64,000 nt of DNA from Streptomyces leeuwenhoekii. Its GTDB lineage: Bacteria > Actinomycetota > Actinomycetes > Streptomycetales > Streptomycetaceae. The notes below the pieces were generated by a model. That model did no database searches and had not been told where the DNA came from. It saw nothing but the letters and a program-made list of their open reading frames with translations. A program made the position numbers and the translations under genes. Location of the stretch: assembly GCF_001013905.1 (NCBI RefSeq), contig NZ_LN831790.1, forward strand, positions 3,052,001 through 3,116,000. Direction: 5' to 3'. Every line of letters starts with the position of its first letter. Within the stretch, counting starts at the first letter, position 1. Shown here one piece after another: positions 61,772-64,000 of the stretch.

Positions 61772-63331
61772 ATGGCGCGTCTCATCCGGTGGACGGCAGG
61801 GGTGGCCGCCGCCGCCCTGCTGGTGACGGGCTGCGGCGGCGGGGCGGGCGGCCGGGACGACGGGGACGACGGGACCAGGAGCGGACGGAGTGCGGAGCGG
61901 ACGCGGACGTCGTCCGTCCCGCCGCCCGGGCTCCCCGCTTCCCTGACCGCACAGAAGCCGGACTGGGGGCGCTGTGAGGCCGGTGCCGACGTCGAGGCGC
62001 CGGGCCGCGAGTGGCGGTGCGCCACGCTCAAGGTGCCGCTGGACTGGTCGGAGCCCGAGGGCGAGACGATCGGGCTGGCGCTGATCCGGGCGGAGGCCCG
62101 CGGCGAGGACCGCATCGGCTCCCTGCTGTTCAACTTCGGCGGACCGGGCGGCTCCGGCCTGTCGACGATGCCGTCCTACGCCGCCACCGCCGACCGGCTC
62201 CGCGAGCGGTACGACCTGGTGAGCTGGGACCCGCGCGGGGTGGGCGCCAGCGAGGGCGTCCGCTGCCGCGGCGACAAGGAGATCCAGGCCGCCGAGTCGG
62301 TGGACGCCACGCCGGACACCCCGGCGGAGGAGCGGCGGTTCGTGAGGGACGCCGCGGAGTTCGGCCGGGGCTGCCAGAAGGCCGCCGGGAAGCTGATGGC
62401 TCACGTCTCCACCACGGACACCGCCCGCGACATGGACCTGATGCGGCATGTGCTGGGCGACGCCGGGCTCCACTACTTCGGCATCTCCTACGGCACCGAG
62501 CTCGGCGGCGTGTACGCCCACCTGTTCCCGCAGAACGTGGGACGGATGGTCCTCGACGCGGTCGCCGACCCCACCGCCGACACCATCGGGCACGCCGAGA
62601 ACCAGACCCGGGGCTTCCAGCGCGCGCTCGACGACTATCTGGAGTCCACCGGCCAGGACCCCCGCCGGGGCACACGGAAGATCGCGGACCTCCTCGGGCG
62701 GATCGACGAGGAACCACTGCCGACGTCCACCCCCGGGCGGAAGCTGACCCAGACCCTCGCCCTCATCGGCATCATCCTGCCGCTGTACGGCGAGGAGAGC
62801 TGGCCGCTGCTCACCAGCGCGCTGAAGGCCGCCGAGAAGGGCGACGGCTCAGAGCTGCTGGCACTCGCCGACGGCTACAACGAGCGTGACGCGTCCGGCC
62901 GCTACGGCACGGGGTCCCATGCGCAGCGCGTCATATCGTGCCTGGACGACAGGCAGCGGCCGACCCTGGAGGAGGCGAAGAGGCTGCTGCCGAGGTTCGA
63001 GAGGATCTCCCCCGTCTTCGGGGCCTACCTGGGCTGGGACACGGCCGGCTGGTGCCGCGACTGGCCGGTGCCCGGACAGTACGAGACACCGGAGGTGAGC
63101 GCGCCGGGTGCACCGCCCGTCCTGGTGGTCGGCAACACCGGCGACCCGGCGACGCCCTACGAGGGCGCCCGCCGGATGGCGGACGAGCTGGGCGAGGACG
63201 TCGGCGTGGTGCTCACCTGGCGGGGCCACGGACACGTGGCGTACGGCAAGGGCAGCGACTGCGTCGACACGGCGGTGGACGCGTATCTGCTGAACGGCAC
63301 GGTCCCGAAGGACGGCAAGGTCTGCTCATGA
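61772..63331 (+). CDS. second secreted lipoprotein alpha/beta-hydrolase (tandem paralogue)
   Basis: 519 aa, about half identical to the preceding gene by eye. Lipobox VTGC (Cys21), a longer Gly/Asp/Arg-rich spacer (25-50), then FNFGGPGGSGLS, HYFGISYGTELGG, VVGNTGDPATPYE and RGHGHVAYG. GGGGGAGGG lies a few bases before ATG 61772. The active-site set is complete in both copies. Probably arose by tandem duplication. The next small frame overlaps its stop as ATGA. Confidence 0.88.
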   Translation: MARLIRWTAGVAAAALLVTGCGGGAGGRDDGDDGTRSGRSAERTRTSSVPPPGLPASLTAQKPDWGRCEAGADVEAPGREWRCATLKVPLDWSEPEGETIGLALIRAEARGEDRIGSLLFNFGGPGGSGLSTMPSYAATADRLRERYDLVSWDPRGVGASEGVRCRGDKEIQAAESVDATPDTPAEERRFVRDAAEFGRGCQKAAGKLMAHVSTTDTARDMDLMRHVLGDAGLHYFGISYGTELGGVYAHLFPQNVGRMVLDAVADPTADTIGHAENQTRGFQRALDDYLESTGQDPRRGTRKIADLLGRIDEEPLPTSTPGRKLTQTLALIGIILPLYGEESWPLLTSALKAAEKGDGSELLALADGYNERDASGRYGTGSHAQRVISCLDDRQRPTLEEAKRLLPRFERISPVFGAYLGWDTAGWCRDWPVPGQYETPEVSAPGAPPVLVVGNTGDPATPYEGARRMADELGEDVGVVLTWRGHGHVAYGKGSDCVDTAVDAYLLNGTVPKDGKVCS

Positions 63332-63621
63332 CCGCCCACCACGCACGGCCCCCTCGCTCAGCATCCCAGTCCCCCGCTCCCCAAGTCTCAGGCGATTCAC
63401 CACAGAACGAAGTCCAGCTTGCCGATCCCTACTTGGCGAAGACAGTCTGGGATGCCCACGACGATGGGACCTACAACGTTGCCGAGGTCAGTGGGGATGA
63501 GCGAGGCATACGTCCAGCCCGCTCACCGAGTCCACACGCGCTGGATGCCGCGAGTCATGCGCGTCCGGTCGGTCGGGACATAGAGGTCGTGTCCTCCCGG
63601 GCTGGCAGCGCCCGGCGCTGA
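63328..63621 (+). CDS. small frame of uncertain reality, possibly a broken HTH gene
   Basis: 97 aa from ATG 63328, overlapping the preceding stop as ATGA. The centre reads LADPYLAKTVWDAHDDGTYNVAEVSG, and a neighbouring frame in the same strand continues VGMSEAYVQPAHRVHTRW, which together resemble a small helix-turn-helix protein split by a one-base shift near 63490. GC content is lower than in the neighbours (about 63380-63560). Either a degraded gene or non-coding sequence; confidence is low. Confidence 0.35.
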   Translation: MTAHHARPPRSASQSPAPQVSGDSPQNEVQLADPYLAKTVWDAHDDGTYNVAEVSGDERGIRPARSPSPHALDAASHARPVGRDIEVVSSRAGSARR

Positions 63622-63675
63622 ACCCGGGCCGTCTCCGGGCCGTGCGAGGTGAACCGACACCAACCCACAACGGCA

Positions 63676-63715
63676 GAAGCCCACGGCATCCGACCAGGTC
63701 AGTGCCGTGGGCTTC
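63676..63715. terminator. terminator after moeZ
   Basis: 13-bp perfect stem (63676-63688 with 63703-63715), 31 bp beyond the moeZ stop on the minus strand. Confidence 0.8.
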
Positions 63716-63745
63716 GTCAGGCTCGCTGGTGAGCCGGACCGGTGA

Positions 63746-64000
63746 TCAGTACACCGGCTTGTGCGGCTCGATCTGGTTGACCCAGCCGATCACGCCGCCG
63801 CCGACGTGCACGGCGTCCGAGAAGCCGGCGTTCTTCAGGACCGCCAGGACTTCCGCACTGCGGACACCCGTCTTGCAATGCAAGACGATCTTCTTGTCCT
63901 GCGGCAGGGTCTCCAGGGCGGTGCCCATGAGGAACTCGTTCTTCGGGATCAGGCGGGCGCCCGGGATCGAGACGATCTCGTACTCGTTCTGCTCACGGAC
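63746..64000 (-). CDS. moeZ: MoeZ/MoeB-type sulfur-carrier adenylyltransferase, C-terminal rhodanese domain, 5' partial
   Basis: Only the last 84 residues are in the window; the frame runs out of the right edge. Visible rhodanese domain: VREQNEYEIVSIPGA, FLMGTALETLPQ, active-site cysteine in IVLHCKTGVRSAEVL, and HVGGGVIGWVNQIEP. This is the C-terminal domain of MoeZ proteins, which adenylate and sulfurate ThiS/MoaD-type carriers (molybdopterin and thiamin or cysteine synthesis). From memory the S. coelicolor orthologue (moeB) is a sigma-R target. Confidence 0.88.
   Translation of the reverse strand, partial: VREQNEYEIVSIPGARLIPKNEFLMGTALETLPQDKKIVLHCKTGVRSAEVLAVLKNAGFSDAVHVGGGVIGWVNQIEPHKPVY

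Overview
The window is about 64 kb of very GC-rich chromosome (coding third positions almost all G or C, many GTG starts, no IS elements, no CRISPR array) from a Streptomyces species. From memory, gene content and order match the S. coelicolor interval running from the nrdABS operon through the epi-isozizaene synthase/CYP170A1 pair, sigR-rsrA, aroA-rsgA, hisN, the catA/catR pair, wblC, uvrD2, adnAB and moeZ. A second half of this order (UPF0182, PDZ protease, ABC1 kinase, whiB7, uvrD2, mycoredoxin, nudC, adnAB, ATL protein, moeZ) is also recognisable in Mycobacterium, so this is conserved actinobacterial core rather than an island.

Layout. 1-4.3 kb: class Ia ribonucleotide reductase nrdA (5' end cut by the window), nrdB and the regulator nrdS. 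4.3-6.8 kb: albaflavenone operon (cyc1 terpene synthase then cyp170A1, 4-bp overlap, minus strand). 7.1-11.9 kb: peptide deformylase, a TPR protein and two membrane HD-domain proteins, one with a full HD-GYP motif and one degenerate. 12.0-13.3 kb: the thiol-oxidative-stress pair sigR-rsrA with a perfect sigma-R promoter. 13.3-21.4 kb: hydrolase, SRAP protein, M50 protease, aroA, rsgA, SMR exporter with convergent TetR, a decayed pseudogene, hisN, CBS protein. 21.4-26 kb: catalase and divergent CatR-type Fur repressor with a palindromic operator, two identical initiator tRNA genes flanking a Sel1-repeat gene. 26-35 kb: UPF0182, PPA1309 family, Lon-like PDZ protease, moaE, SDR, zincin-2 and Nudix genes. 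35.1-38.2 kb: three-gene AIM24 operon whose first gene is a TerD-AIM24 fusion. 38.5-43.6 kb: YgjP-like protease, ThiF-like/ABC1-kinase pair, wblC (whiB7) with a roughly 590-nt attenuator-type leader containing an upstream ORF. 43.6-57 kb: uvrD2, mycoredoxin with a perfect sigma-R promoter, nudC, M20 dipeptidase, adnB, adnA, alkyltransferase-like protein. 57-64 kb: a large pseudokinase/flippase-like membrane protein, two tandem secreted lipoprotein hydrolases, and the rhodanese end of moeZ.

How the genes work together. The stretch concentrates DNA supply and repair (nrdAB, adnAB, uvrD2, SRAP, ATL, nudC) with redox defence (sigR-rsrA, mycoredoxin, catalase-CatR) and antibiotic-stress control (wblC). 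Two exact GGAAT-N18-GTT promoters (sigR and mycoredoxin) tie both ends of the window to sigma-R. The most informative non-coding element is the wblC leader: an AT-flanked promoter, a strong-SD upstream ORF, a hairpin on its stop codon, and an intrinsic terminator before wblC. No clearly new biological system was found; the best candidates for undescribed biology are the AIM24/TerD operon, the ThiF-ABC1 pair, the pseudokinase-flippase fusion and two unusual minisatellites.
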